64,000 nucleotides of DNA from the NCBI RefSeq assembly GCF_014356525.2, contig NC_052505.1, positions 2,662,759 to 2,726,758 of the forward strand, written 5' to 3'. Shown here one piece after another: positions 21,481 through 32,804 of this stretch. The notes below the pieces were generated by a model. It had not been told where the DNA came from and did no database searches. It worked only from the letters and a program-made list of their open reading frames with translations. The position numbers were made by a program, and so were the translations under genes. Origin of the DNA: Nilaparvata lugens. Taxonomy: Eukaryota > Arthropoda > Insecta > Hemiptera > Delphacidae. Positions within the stretch are counted from its first letter, which is position 1. Every line of letters starts with the position of its first letter.

Positions 21481-22405
21481 AAATAGAATAAATAAATGTT
21501 CAAATATCAGGATAAATTGTTTATGCCAACAAGTTGAGAAAGTCATGTCTATAAAATACTTGAGAATAATGGTGGATAGACATTTGAAATGGGATTCTCA
21601 TATTAATTATTTGTGTTCTAAACTTAAATTTCTTATATACAACTTTTACAAAATTAATCAATTAGAAGACCTTGACATAAAAGAGATCAATTTATTCCGC
21701 TTATGCCCACTCATTGTTTCAATATGCAATTGAGGCATGGGGTGGTGCATTTGATACTCATTTTAATAAAGTCTCCACATTGCAAAAGCAAGGGCAGCAC
21801 TGGGTAAAGCAAGGCGATACCCGAGTAGGAAAATTTTTGAAGAACTAAGGGTACCCACACTTAGGCAATTATATGTGATAAAGATTTTTTCGCATTTAAA
21901 TAAAAATATGAGTAATTTAGAAATAAGGCATACACCATACCAAACACGACCAGCAGTATCAAACATTTTTAATATAAATTTTATTAAGTTAGTGGTGTGT
22001 AGACACCAATTCTCTTATTTTTGTAATATATTTTCTAACAAAGTTCCAATTATTTTCATAGATACAAAAATTACTAAAAAACTTCTTGAAGAAATAAATA
22101 TATGGGTTGAACAGAATATTTATTATTGACTACCTAAATTCTAATAGTTTCATAATTTCGTTACCAGCTCCATTTTGGTTATGTGTTGAATGAGGTTTCT
22201 TGTTTTTTTTGTCATTGTACTACCTGTTGGATTTTTGTTACTTTTTATTTCTTTATTTATATAATTTGATTTCCTGTATGAACTCACAGCCAGCGCACAA
22301 GTTTACTTTGATGGCTGTGCCAAGTGTGTGTAAAAATGTATTTCATCTCATTATTTGTATTGTGCATTAGCAAATAAAATATTCTTCTTATTCTTATTCT
22401 TAAAT
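21481..22405 (+). pseudogene. Decayed LINE 3' region with (TTCTTA)n tail
   Basis: Frame pieces read KYLRIMVDRHLKWDSHINYL then CSKLKFLIYNFYKIN (about 21548-21660), the thumb region of a CR1/jockey-type reverse transcriptase. After frameshifts comes RPAVSNIFNINFIKLVVCRH ... INIWVEQNIYY with a stop at about 22127. The 3' UTR carries a hairpin (ACAGCCAGCGCACAAG ... GATGGCTGTGCC) and ends AAATAAAATATTCTTCTTAT. Confidence 0.75.
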
Positions 22406-22449
22406 GTCCATTTCCCAAAAAACTAAAACTACTACATCAATTACAGAAA

Positions 22450-22585
22450 GTATCAGATAAATTACAATTACATACAATAGTTAGGTACAAAAAAGTTCTT
22501 ATAATGTGTTCTCTAGTATCAGATAAATTACAATTACATACAATAGTTGGTTACAAAAAGGTTCCTATAATGACTGTGTTCTCTA
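22450..22585. repeat. Tandem duplication of about 67 bp
   Basis: AGTATCAGATAAATTACAAT ... CATACAATAGTT is present twice, at about 22449 and 22515, each followed by a GTTC(T/C)TATAATG variant. Confidence 0.8.
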
Positions 22586-22589
22586 CATG

Positions 22590-22912
22590 TTTAGTGTTTC
22601 CTGTGTGAAAATTGACCTAATAATTCATTTCATTACGAAATACTCAATTGGAATTATTTGATCTGTGACTGATCCTCCTAACCAAATTTTGTTACTTGTG
22701 GCATAGAATAAGAAATCTATAGTGAGTTCTATGCTGTAATTAGTTTGAAATTGTAAGAGTGGAATTATTGATTCTAATAATCTGTTCTAATGGATATTAT
22801 CATGTATTGTGACGTAATTATGATTTGATTATGTATTGTAATCTTATGAAATACTTTGTACGTAGCCTTATACGCCTTGTATTTTCAGGCTGAATAAATT
22901 GATTGATTGATT
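22590..22912 (+). mobile_element. LINE 3' UTR remnant with (GATT)n tail
   Basis: The 3' end reads CTTGTATTTTCAGGCTGAAT followed by AAATTGATTGATTGATTATG, the style of a LINE 3' end with short-repeat tail. No coding part is retained. Confidence 0.5.
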
Positions 22913-23194
22913 ATGTTTGCAATTCACCTCTAGAATACGATCTATTGACCAACTTCTAAGTTTATCTATCAATAAAGATTCTTTCCATACGTCATGGAAT
23001 CAACGAAAATCACAGAATGATCAAGTTCATCTATTGGGACAAAATTATCGGGAGACAGAGCTTTGCTCTGGAGTACAAAAGCATGAAAAATCCATTACGA
23101 AAGAGGAAATGATAATATATTTATAGTTTATACACAGAGGTTTTATCTAATCAAAGTGGATTCAGATCGACTCCCAGAGGAATACAAAAATTTC

Positions 23195-23340
23195 TCCCAC
23201 AAAAGCCGGTTAAATTTTGATTCTGATCGATTTCACGTGAACCAAATCAGAGAAGACCATTTCAAAAAAATGGCTTGTCTCATTGCTTCACTTGAATCAA
23301 CCACGATTCAGATTTAACTGGCTCTTGTGCAGTCGGCACT
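23195..23340. mobile_element. Family N MITE, copy 1
   Basis: It begins CACAAAAGCCGGTTAAATTT and ends AACTGGCTCTTGTGCAGTCG, which are inverted. The interior has GATCGATTTCACGTGAACCA. Related to 28399-28505, 30075-30230, 34546-34640 and 35474-35625. Confidence 0.65.
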
Positions 23341-23399
23341 TAGTTCCTGATTGAATTATTACAAAAGTTCAACAGCTGAGTCATAATTTTGTCTCAGTC

Positions 23400-23640
23400 C
23401 GTCACACATGCACTCGCTCACTCACTTCCATCAACAGATGACGAAATTATCAGCTGCTTTTCCAAGGATGAATAATAATTCTCTATTTAATGTCCTCCAG
23501 CCAGTTTTTTTCAGGAATGAGACCTAGTGCAATCGAATTTATATATTATAAACCTGCTACGTTCTGAATTTAGGGAGAATCATTAAGGCCATTTTTGAGA
23601 TGTGGTTACATACAATAGTATCTCATGTCACAATAACGGG
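23400..23640. mobile_element. Family F fragment
   Basis: It shares GACGAAATTATCAGCTG, GGAATGAGACCTAGTGCAAT and TTATATATTATAAACCTGCT with 49310-49480 and 54420-54600. Confidence 0.55.
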
Positions 23641-24201
23641 AAGTGACCTTTTGCAAGCGAGAAAAATGTTTCTAATCGAGGCGTTAACCCAGACTAGAAT
23701 CTCCCCCGAGCACTGCAGAAGACATTAACGTCCAAGTAGCTTACACTATTTTTTGTCATAATAATCTAGAAAAAATAATTGAGAAACAGAAAACATTAAC
23801 TGCTTGTGCTGACATTACTATATGCATTCTATAAACATAACCTACTTTTCGAAACAGGAATTTCTTGATTGTAGTTGACAAAACTTCCACCTGGAGCGCT
23901 AAAAGGCGGTTTTGTTGTACCAGTTTAGCTGTTCCCAATTCGGAACTAAGAAACATACTCGACTGTGGAAACATATGATTTTATTACAGTATAGTATGCT
24001 GTAATGAGAATCATATGTCTATTTATTCTACAATCAGCTGTTTACCGGCTTCATCTCATGATGTAAAATAGCTGAAATTGAATGACTATGACAAAACATA
24101 TTATGAACATATAGACAGAAATTGCTCGTTCAATAGTATAGGATTCTAGTGTTACATTATGGATAAATATCACTATGTCTCACCAAAAACTGTTTACGAA
24201 G

Positions 24202-24257
24202 TATCACTCTCTCTCTCTTTCTATCTCTCTTGTTTCTAGATTGAACAGTATCATATG

Positions 24258-24291
<34 letters not shown>
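24202..24291. repeat. Pyrimidine-rich (TC)n tract upstream of exon 2
   Basis: CACTCTCTCTCTCTTTCTAT and a pure CT run to 24291 lie 77-170 bp before the acceptor at 24368. It could supply a polypyrimidine tract for an alternative acceptor. Confidence 0.8.
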
Positions 24292-24294
<3 letters not shown>

Positions 24295-24368
24295 GATTGG
24301 GAAGTCCCAGCCAGTCCCATGACTACTGCTTCCAGGGCAATCTCATTTTTGGCCGCTGTCTTTTGCAG

Positions 24369-24569
24369 GGCGAGGAGAGTCAGTACAATAAATCGGGCAT
24401 TTTTGAATGCTTGCCATGTGCTGAGGGCTGCGAAGTGTGCAGAGACGCCAGCCCCTGCGTCGTGTCGCTCAACTGGATTATGCGATCCGCCATCTTGATT
24501 CTATCGTGTGTCATCATTTGCTGTCTGCCCATCGTGGCTCTGTTCACCTGGAAGTACAGCGATGTCAAG
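24369..24569 (+). CDS. GPR158-like class C GPCR, cysteine-rich linker and TM1 exon
   Basis: Internal exon of 201 nt (67 codons, phase 0 at both ends), preceded by CTGTCTTTTGCAG and followed by GTAATC. It begins GEESQYNKSG and contains FECLPCAEGCEVCRDASPC (residues 12-30), the cysteine-rich motif that precedes the 7TM in GPR158-type class C receptors. Then comes VSLNWIMR and a hydrophobic TM1 (about residues 40-61), ending WKYSDVK. NKS at residue 7 is a possible glycosylation site. The frame stays open upstream of the acceptor, so a longer exon from an acceptor in the pyrimidine tract at 24202-24291 cannot be excluded. The CAG at 24366-24368 gives the best family-like join (EKLML|GEESQ). Confidence 0.85.
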
Positions 24570-24675
24570 GTAATCTATCTCAATTTTCTAGTTTCCTCTA
24601 TCACAATTTTCCAGTGTTTCTTGACTTGCAGCTGAAAGTAGATTTATTCAATCTTGTAGAACTTTTCATTCCAGA

Positions 24676-24960
24676 ACCAGTGTTTTATTTTATTTTATTC
24701 AATCATTCAAAATTACACAACTTACAGAAAAGTACCACAGGCTTATAAGCCCAAAACGGTTCCAATTCTAATTTATACAACAGTCCAAAAATGTAGCTAG
24801 GTTATGTGTCACTTGAAATTCATTAATTACACACTCAATTCACATTTCAAAACACACAAAAATCATTCTAAATTGAATTGAATCAAACACAATTCATTAG
24901 AAAATTAGAAACTTTGAAAAAACTATAAAATTTTGAGACCGAGAAGACAAACACACTTCT
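24676..24960 (-). mobile_element. Possible LINE 3' UTR remnant
   Basis: TTTATTTTATTCAATCATTC is followed by CAAAATTACACAACTTACAG and CAGGCTTATAAGCCCAAAAC. On the minus strand this has the look of a LINE 3' UTR ending in an A/T-rich tail. There is no coding support. Confidence 0.35.
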
Positions 24961-24981
24961 AATGTGTTGACTTCTACATAG

Positions 24982-25070
24982 TGAATTCCACGTTATAATG
25001 GCAGTGGAGAAAGATAGCAGAACAACGTTGCTGATCCTCTGTCTTGTAAATGCCTTTATGCCTTCTATAC
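24982..25070 (+). mobile_element. MITE family A, left-end fragment
   Basis: GAATTCCACGTTATAATGGC, then GGAGAAAGATAGCAGAACAA and CTGATCCTCTGTCTTGTAAA match the left end of A copies. Confidence 0.75.
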
Positions 25071-25329
25071 CCCTTAATTACACACATAGCGGCATAGCGT
25101 ACCGCACTCCTGCATATTCGTTTTTTAAGGTGGCTTCAATAGCTACCATTTTCCAGTGCTTCCACGTTTTCTTCCATCATACCTTTCCGTAGTAGATGAC
25201 AGTGTTGGTGGCAGTCTGGGGGCGCTTCTTCGGTGTGCAGCTGACTGTTGAAGTGGGTTGACCTCATTTTTAAGATAAATAAACTCCACAATTGCACTCA
25301 ATAATCTTTTTTTATTGTATTACCCTTTT

Positions 25330-25755
25330 TGAATGTTATTTTCCTTTAATGCTGGTGTTGATAACCACTTCTCCTTGAATACTAATATTAATTTATTTAA
25401 TATTCACCCATTCTACTCTGGAATACGTTATTTTAATAAATTACCTGCAGCAATCAGAAATCTAGATTCAATAAACAAATTCAAACTAACAGTAAGAAAA
25501 ATGCTAGTAGAGAAAGCCCTATACTCTGCTGCCGAATTTTAATTTGTGAAAAGGGGCTGTAGAGTGTAACTTAACTTTTTGTGACTTTCATTTCCATGTG
25601 AATTTGATGGGATACACCATAGAGTGTATTCATTTATTTTACTTTCAAGAAGTTAGAACTAAGTCTTTTCAATATAATTCTGTTCTAGTATTGACATGTC
25701 ACCAGTCAAATGAGTGTTACTCAAAAATTGATGTAATGTGACGATAAATAAATGA
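25330..25755 (+). pseudogene. LINE reverse-transcriptase C-terminal end and 3' UTR
   Basis: A 45-codon stretch reads HPFYSGIRYFNKLPAAIRNL then DSINKFKLTVRKMLVEKALY and a stop at 25540-25542. This is the typical C-terminal ending of jockey/CR1-like LINE ORF2 proteins (YFNKLP...I...FK..(V/L)..L). The 3' UTR ends ATGTGACGATAAATAAATGA. Confidence 0.72.
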
Positions 25756-26024
25756 AATTAAATTATTATTTTGTATTCTCATAGAAGCTTGTTTTCTCTG
25801 CTAAACCAACAATGATATTTTACCAATATACAATTCTCTCAATCTCTATTTGAATGATTATTGTGAATAAATAATATCGTAAAAGTTTTTCTCATTTTCA
25901 TCATTCATGTACAGCTCAATATTTCTATGAAATAAGTTTGTGAAAGGTTTGAAAACACACAATTTACATATAGCGGCACCCAGTGCCGCGCGCGTGTAAT
26001 ATCATTAGAAGGTGCCTAGCGTGT

Positions 26025-26930
26025 AGTTGACGGATACACAGTTGCTAATTCAGGTTTATTGGTGTAATATTAGCTGTTCATGTCTGTTAAAAATAATCAA
26101 CAATCCTTATCTCATTCGTCTTGAAATAACATTTTTCAATGATCTGATAATAAGTTCTCAATTGCGGTTGAATATTATGTCAATTAGTTATACTTTAGAA
26201 CATTGTTAAAAAATCTGGTGTGGCCCACTCACACAACTTTCCTTGCCGTTATGAAAATTGATCACCTGACGTTAGTGTTCCCGCGCATCTCAAGTATACT
26301 ATTCAAAGATTTGAGCCAGCTGGTGACAGGGCAATAACGCTGGAGACACACATGAGGTCTTGTCAGTGTTGTCAAAAACAGATATCTCTTGAAATATCTC
26401 AAAAACAGATATATCAAAAACTGCTATCTCTTCATAGTGGATGATTTAATAGAATCAACAATAATTTGCAATTGAATAATCATATTTTCTCGAATTCAAA
26501 GCTTATTTTCAATTTTAGGTGAAAATGTTACTGAACATTAATTGTAGAGATTATCATAATTAATCTACTCCACTTTTTTTTGTTTAAATTGTATCTGAAG
26601 CCTGATAATTGGGAATCTAAAATCGAACTTTGCATTGATGAGGCGGAGCTCCTGAAATTTTTACAGATATGGGACTTGTGGCAGTTAATAGTGCTTATCG
26701 ATAACTATTTTGGGTGTGAATTTGATTGAAATTGTTAGAGCCGTTTCCGAGAAAATCACGGAAAACCCTGTTTTTGACAACACTTTCGCCATTTTAGCCG
26801 CCATCTTGAATTGCCATTGATCGAAATTGTTCGTGTCGGATCCTTATAGTGAAAGGACCTTAAGTTCCAAATTTCAAGTCATTCCGTTAATTGGGAGATG
26901 AGATATCGTGTACACAGACGCACATACACT

Positions 26931-27000
<70 letters not shown>

Positions 27001-27325
27001 TACAGAACAATACCCAAAAACCACTTTTTTGGACTCAGGGGACCTTGAAACGTATAGAAATTTAGAAATTGGGGTACCTTAATTTTTTTCGGAAAGCAAT
27101 ACTTTCCTTACCTATAGGGCAAGGTAATAGGGCAAGGAAAGTAAAAACTATCTGGAAACGTTATGGAGCTAGAAAATAATAGCGCTATCTGCTTCGTCGA
27201 ATGATAGACAAGGATAGCAATACCAATGTTGATAAACTGTCTGTAGAATGCATTGGCAAGACAAAGGATCGGCTACGTTGTTCTCCTATCTTCCTTCACT
27301 GCCATTATAACGTGAACCTCACTAA
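26025..27325 (+). mobile_element. MITE family A copy split by a B element
   Basis: The left part (26025-26210, CAGGTTTATTGGTGTAATAT ... ACATTGTTAAAA) and right part (27143-27325, CTGGAAACGTTATGGAGCTA ... AACGTGAACCTCACT) read through when 26215-27142 is removed. The right end carries additional inverted left-end text (GACAAAGGATCGGCTACG). Confidence 0.7.
26215..27142 (+). mobile_element. Family B element inserted in MITE A, (CA)n at 26936-26998
   Basis: It starts CTGGTGTGGCCCACTCACAC and ends GGGCAAGGAAAGT. Near 26360-26420 there is a local duplication around CAAAAACAGATATCTCTTGA. Only a few A residues are shared at the two borders, unlike the long direct repeats of the copies at 1.1 kb and 60.6 kb. 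Confidence 0.85.
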
Positions 27326-27329
27326 AAAG

Positions 27330-27537
27330 AAGGATAGAGCTATCTGTTTCATCTAATGACGAACAAGGACATAACATCCAAGTTGTTGAGGTGCTGTTTT
27401 TATAACGTAGTTTGTAGTTAAGCTTATTAGATATACCGGCATCAGCTATCCCCCATAGAAGGCAGTGCCAAGGTAGATAATCGACAACAATGTCTTCCTA
27501 ACTTTCTCCACTGCCATTATAATGAGGACCTGACTAT
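27330..27537. mobile_element. Degenerate MITE family A copy
   Basis: GATAGAGCTATCTGTTTCAT, CATCAGCTATCCCCCATAGA and the end ACTGCCATTATAATGAGGAC followed by CTGACTATAG. Confidence 0.6.
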
Positions 27538-27780
27538 AGTGCTGCTGTATTTTTATTTTCGAGTTTTTTTTAGTGTTGCAGCACCAAGTATCTCCATCTA
27601 ACCTTGCATTCTCCATGTTCAACAAAGCAAGAAATGTCTACAATGACATAATTGATCCAATTTCCTGTTCTTGTAGACTTGCTAATTCATTCATTTTACA
27701 GAAAAACATGATCCAAAGGGAACTTGACCTGACTAATGTATACGCGCCTTAAGATTGAACGATTTTCAATACGGCTTATC

Positions 27781-28315
27781 ACTAGTAGTTCTGTAATCAG
27801 TAGACCTCGCGCAGTTATAAACAAGAGTCTCCTCTAATACTGTCCATCAGAGTAAATTCTGTCGTGATGGCGAGTAGCCAAAAAACGACTAATGGCAGTT
27901 TGGGTTGTTATATTGACAATGCTAATAATTTGATGTGAACAGCTGAGCTACTATCATCAAAAGCTGACCGAATTGTAAGCAGAGAAAAGTCGAGAGGAGA
28001 TACTATGCTACTTCAAGTTATCAATTGCATGCAATTAATAATCCACTAGACAGCTGATTTATGATGAATAATTCTATAGCTTGATTTTTACTCCAATATT
28101 GACGTATAAAGGAGGCTTCTTTTCCTTTTAAATTATCCTCGGAATGCGAAATTTCCAAAAACCTTGTATATACGTCGACGCGCAATTTAAAAATGAACAT
28201 ACCTGTCAAATTTCATGAAAATCGATTACCGCGTTTCGCCGTAAATGTGCAACATATAAACATAAAGAGAAATGCAAAACCGTCGACTTGAATCTTAGGC
28301 CTCACTCGGTCAATT
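27781..28315 (+). mobile_element. Interspersed repeat family H, copy 1
   Basis: It begins ACTAGTAGTTCTGTAATCAG, contains CTTGTATATACGTCGACGCG and TTTCGCCGTAAATGTGCAAC, and ends GTCGACTTGAATCTTAGGCC followed by CTCGGTCAAT. Other copies lie at 32329 and 63114. Confidence 0.75.
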
Positions 28316-28398
28316 ATTACTCTACAACCACTGATTATGAGTTTCTACAAATGGGATGTCAGTATCATGGGAAGAGAAGAAAACTCATTTTGAAACTT

Positions 28399-28505
28399 AA
28401 GTGCCGGTTGCACAAAATCCGGTTAAATTTTGTAACCGATGGTGGTATTTTTAACCCTACACCACACCTGACATCATTTCTGCAACCGGTGACATATTTG
28501 TCTCT
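28399..28505. mobile_element. Family N MITE, partial
   Basis: GTGCCGGTTGCACAAAATCC then GGTTAAATTTTGTAACC. The matching inverted end is weak. Confidence 0.45.
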
Positions 28506-28559
28506 ATTGAGTTAATCTTCCAAAATATGAAATATATACATGTGGTTCGATAGACATTC

Positions 28560-30060
28560 TTGTAGACTAAACCACCGCTGGCCACCAATGTAAACGGAGG
28601 GGGGTTGTTTCTTCTCCTCTTTAATATTTACCAAAATTATGCTATCGAATCTCTAGTTGAATACTTGATTGGTTGGGAGCTTTTAGTGGAATCGTTCATT
28701 CAAATGCACAGATTATCATCATTATCTAATGGTCACCTATTTTAGCAACTACGAGCCAGGAACTTCAATGAAAAATACTAATAAAATTCAACTTCAGGTT
28801 TATTGAACACTAAATAGGTAGAACAAATTAATAAAAGTCAGGCAACATGTCAAATTTTCAAACAGAACTAAGTGATTCAGCAATTGATTCACAAAAAAAA
28901 AAAAATATTCAATATCAATCTACACATTTTGGGAACCTGCTAACTTGCTGCATTTGAATTTGGGCCCCGGTCATTCTTCTTCTTCTTTTTCTTGACCCCC
29001 TCTGCCGTTACAGCGTAGGGGTACCAGCCTCGGTCCATCTCCTCCATGCAGTCCTATCCTCAGCCATTCTTCTCATATCTCTCCACCTCCTTTCCATTCA
29101 AAGTAGTCACATTCCATGTTCCGAATCTGATTTTAGTCTTGTTCCTTTTATTTGTCCTTGAGTCCGATCCTGTTCCGAGGCTGATTTGATTTCTCTGAAT
29201 CCGAGTTTATCCAGCGTGTGGGGGATTAGCCCAACGACGCCTTCTTTGGAGTACTTCTTTGTCTGCCTCCTACCCTTCGACCTGTCCGGCTTGGGGTGGC
29301 CCTGCTGGTAGTTACACTACCGCCGGCATAGCTCTCTGGGTCGCAGGAGTACGCAAGCCCCTCCACCAACGACAAGGTGTTGTACTCCCTAGGAGGGGAG
29401 TCATTCTATGAAATTAAATTTTGAGCTTAATAAGAATAACAACAAAAGTTTGGCACTCACCATTTTAACAATATTTAAACTTGGACTCTTCAGAAACACT
29501 CACATACGCTTTAATAAAACTCACTATACTTAAACTCACACTCACAAATAATTTCCTGATTCTACTGCTTCTAACTCCATGAAATTTGTTTTTCTTTTCA
29601 ACTAGATAAAAATGACTGATAACTGAAAGTTTAACAATTTGTCCCTCTGAATGGGAAATGGGCCCATTCAGAGGACCGAGGCTCGCACACCGTTACATGT
29701 TTTCCGTTCACGTCTCAATACCAACTGTGGCCTTTTCACTGAAAATTATTCCCCCTCCACGAGCGTTGAGCATAATTTCCAGTGGAAAAGCCAAAGCTGC
29801 AAAAAGGTCAATGGTCGTACAATTCCCAAATACAGTAGCTTTTTCGACAAGAAATTGAAACTGCACTTGAAAAATGCACGAAAATTTCGACAACTAAGCA
29901 ACAAGTTAGCAAATTCAAACAAGACAGAGTCAATTCCCACACTAAAAACGCAGGGTTCAACATACAGTTAGAATCAAAGTTCATTTCAGTTCAAAAACCT
30001 GAAAAACAATATAAGATACACAAAAACAACTACAATAATACCCACTCAATATTCACACTA
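28560..30060 (-). repeat. Family O unit, inverted copy 1
   Basis: Its reverse complement matches 35627-36712 in the same order: CTAACTTGCTGCATTTGAAT, GTTCCTGGCTCGTAGTTGCT (as complement), and a GTCCCTCTGAATGGGAAATG segment. It is interrupted by the short LINE at 28978-29400. Frames at 29651-29971 on both strands conflict and are not conserved intact between the two copies, so no gene is called. Confidence 0.82.
28978..29400 (-). mobile_element. Short internally deleted LINE derivative with 7-8 bp TSD
   Basis: Read on the minus strand, the 5' part leads into FGTWNVTTLNGKE, the N-terminal start of an RTE-like apurinic endonuclease. It then passes within a few codons to RRMAEDRTAWRRWTEA, the C-terminal end of the same kind of protein, and an (AAG)n tail. 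The whole central EN/RT region is missing. (G)TCATTCT lies at both ends (28971-28977 and 29401-29407). The paralogous unit at about 36303-36316 has the uninterrupted site, confirming insertion. Confidence 0.82.
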
Positions 30061-30064
30061 TTAC

Positions 30065-30230
30065 AATTTCAACCGTGATTAATTCTTCAAGAATCAATCA
30101 GAGAAGACCTTTTAGAGAAGACGGTTTTTATGATTGTTCTTCGTGACATCAATCTCGGTTAAAATCCAACCGGCTATTGATTAAATCTAACAAAACATGT
30201 TCGGATTAGGCCAATCAGAACCCGTGAATG
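30065..30230. mobile_element. Family N MITE at the edge of unit O
   Basis: CAACCGTGATTAATTCTTCA ... AACCGGCTATTGATTAAATC. An equivalent N element (35474-35625) borders the other O copy, so N was part of the unit when it duplicated. Confidence 0.6.
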
Positions 30231-30494
30231 ATGATGTTTGGCATCAACAAAGGCCTGAAATAACTAACCGGCTGACCGAGAGTAGGCAATAAGATTAATG
30301 CTATTGCGGGTGTATAAGTTAATACCCTCAGCTTGGACCGCTGTCAGAGACTGGGAGAAACTTTCTTGCAGTCGTAAACTTGATCTGGACTTTCGCCTTC
30401 AACAGACATCCTTACATTCCCTAGAAAAACTCTTCCGACCATTAATCACTGTGGGATCATTGTTAGTTCGGGATTATTAAGCAAACAATGTATT

Positions 30495-30780
30495 GAAGTG
30501 GAGAAGTAGCGAGTTCTCCAAATCACGCAGTCTTGACTATTTCTGTCGTTGATTATTGTAGTGAAAATATTCATATAGTGTAGAACAAATATTGCTGATC
30601 ATAGATTTTATAGAGTGGAGAAGCAGCAAGTACTTTCAATCACGAAGTCTGTTTTTTATTGATTTATTGATCATACAATGAGTACACCATCAAAAATGAT
30701 GAGGAGAGAAGAATAAGGCTGCCTTGTGCTATTCCTCTCCCGACTTTAGATTACACATACTCCAAAATAGAGTAAATTTT
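30495..30780. repeat. Two diverged 115 bp repeats and a possible LINE tail
   Basis: AGTGGAGAAGTAGCGAGTTC (30499) and AGTGGAGAAGCAGCAAGTAC (30614) start related units. Beyond 30650, TTGATTTATTGATCATACAA ... GGCTGCCTTGTGCTATTCCT resembles a minus-strand LINE 3' end. Confidence 0.45.
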
Positions 30781-30781
30781 T

Positions 30782-31000
30782 ACTTTCCTTGCCCTATTAC
30801 CATAGGTAAGGAAAGTATTGCTTTCCAAGAAAATTTAAGATACCCTAATTCAATATTTTCTATATGTTTCATTACTTTCTTTGCCCTATTACCATAGGTA
30901 AGGGAAGTATTGCTTTCCGACCGAAAAAAATTAAGGTACTCCAATTTCTATACGTTTCAATGTCCCCTGAGTCCAAAAAAGTGGTTTTTGGGTATTGGTC

Positions 31001-31099
<99 letters not shown>

Positions 31100-31818
31100 A
31101 GTGTATGTTTATTTGAAGCATTTCAGTTTATCTTTTGATAGTTTGACACCTTGTGAGACCGGACTCCCCGGTATCTGTGTACACGATATCTTATCTCCAA
31201 ATCAACGGAACGACTTGAAATTTGAAACTCAAGGTCCTTACACTATAAGGATCTGACACGAACAATTTCGATCAAATGCAATTCAAGATGGCGGCTAAAA
31301 TGGCAAAAATGTTGTCAAAAACAGGGTTTTTCGCGATTTTCTCGAAAACGGCTTCAACGATTTCGATCAATTTTATACCTATAATAGTCATTGATAAGCT
31401 CTATCAACTGCCACAAGTTTTATATCTACAAAAATTTCAGGAGCTCCGCCTCATCTATGCAAAGTTCGATTTTAGATTCACAATTATCAGGCTTCTGATA
31501 CAATTTAAACAAAAAAATTCGTGAGAAAAAGATTGAGCATAAAAATCCTTATAATTAATGTTCAGTAACATTTTCACCTAAAATTGAAAATAAGCTCGAA
31601 ATTGGAGAAAATGTGATTATCCAATTATTGCAAACTGTTGGCAACTGTTGATTCTATTAAATGATTCACTATGAAGAGATAGCAGACCTTGTGTGTCTCC
31701 AGCGTTATTGCCCTGTCACCAGCTGGCTCAAATCTTTGAATAGTATACTTGAGATGCGCGTGTACACTAGCGTCAGGTGATCAATTCCCATAACGGCAAG
31801 GAAAGTTCGCCACACAAG
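30782..31818 (-). mobile_element. Family B element with doubled end, (TG)n at 31005-31096
   Basis: The terminus ACTTTCCTTGCCCTATTACC ... GTAAGGAAAGTATTGC occurs twice (30782 and about 30873), then the usual body ending AAGTTCGCCACACAAG. A 63 bp non-family stretch (TTTATTTGAAGCATTTCAGT...) interrupts the text after the (TG)n. Confidence 0.82.
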
Positions 31819-32048
31819 ATTTTTAAATTTAGATTCTTCAAAGCCAAACATAGAAAAAAGCACACATTATAATCACTAAAATTGGGGAAAATAACTATTA
31901 TTTAATATTCTACTATCGGATGGATTAACTATTTATTCCTGTAGTGGAAAATATCAATATTGGTGGAGTATAAATAGTGATTGTCGTTCATTCGATTCTA
32001 GGAGGGTCAGGGTGAAATTGATGGGATATATTGAAGTAGAGGATTCTA

Positions 32049-32140
32049 CAGTGAGGTCGATGTTATAATGGCAGTGAAGAAAGAAAGAAGAACAACCTTG
32101 CCGATAAACCTTGCAACCTGTCTTGGCAATGCCTTTTTTC
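32049..32140 (+). mobile_element. MITE family A, left-end fragment
   Basis: CAGTGAGGTCGATGTTATAA, TGGCAGTGAAGAAAGAAAGA and GTCTTGGCAATGCC. Confidence 0.75.
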
Positions 32141-32328
32141 TTAAATCACGTCAAAGATCCGCCTAGAATCGGCGGTTTTATCTAGCTGAAGAGAGCATTC
32201 AAGTCTGTATTTATTGCCAATTAGAATATCCAAGACATATTACAAACTCTTTATAATATGACATATCACAAAAAATATAATTAAATAAACATAATTACTC
32301 GAAAATGTACTTGTATTGCATTTTATAT

Positions 32329-32804
32329 ACTAGTAGCTCTGTGAACAGTAGACCTCACGCAGTATTCTCATCCACAAGTACCTCATTGAAACTATAGACC
32401 TTATGGGAATACAGCAATACACTGGCTTCTCCACACATCTGTGTAATCACTTGTCAGCTGATTTATGATGAATAATTCTATAGTCTGATTTTTACTTTAA
32501 TATTGGCGTATGAAGGATGTTCCTTTTTCGTTTTATATTATCCTCGACATGAGAAATTCCCAGAAACCTTGTATATACGTCGACGCGCAATTAAAAAAGA
32601 AACATACATGTCAAATTTCATGGAAATCTATCACCGTGTTTCGCCGTAAATGCGCAACATATAAACATATGAACATATGAACATTTAAAAATTCAAACAT
32701 TCAAACATTCAAACATTCAGACATTCAAACATTCAAAGATTTAAATATTAAGAGAAATGCCAAACCGTCGACTTGAATATTAGACCTCACTCCGCTCGGT
32801 CAAT
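32329..32804 (+). mobile_element. Interspersed repeat family H, copy 2
   Basis: ACTAGTAGCTCTGTGAACAG ... TATACGTCGACGCGCAATTA ... ATTAGACCTCACTCCGCTCG. It holds an expansion of a 10 bp motif (ACATTCAAAC) at 32661-32745. Confidence 0.8.
32661..32745. repeat. 10 bp tandem repeat (ACATTCAAAC)n
   Basis: Eight or so degenerate units, starting ATAAACATATGAACATATGA and continuing AACATTCAAACATTCAGAC, within family H. Confidence 0.85.

Larger units (their letters stand above)
5324..24368 (+). other. Intron (about 19.0 kb) of the GPR158-like gene
   Basis: The GT at 5324 (GTGAGTT) and AG at 24367-24368 bound a phase-0 intron. It holds minisatellites, a perfect tandem duplication, the satellite I array with three insertions, LINE fragments and a (TC)n tract before the acceptor. 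No competing host exon was recognised on either strand apart from the doubtful reading frames noted separately. Confidence 0.75.

Noticed and set aside
24297..24368. Extension of exon 2 upstream through the same open frame
   Set aside because: The CTTTTGCAG acceptor at 24368 gives the family-like join; the upstream open codons (SHDYCFQGNLIFG) are not what the family shows at this point. An alternative acceptor remains possible.
29651..29971. 106-codon plus frame and opposite-strand frames in unit O
   Set aside because: The second O copy does not keep the same frame intact, and frames conflict on both strands.
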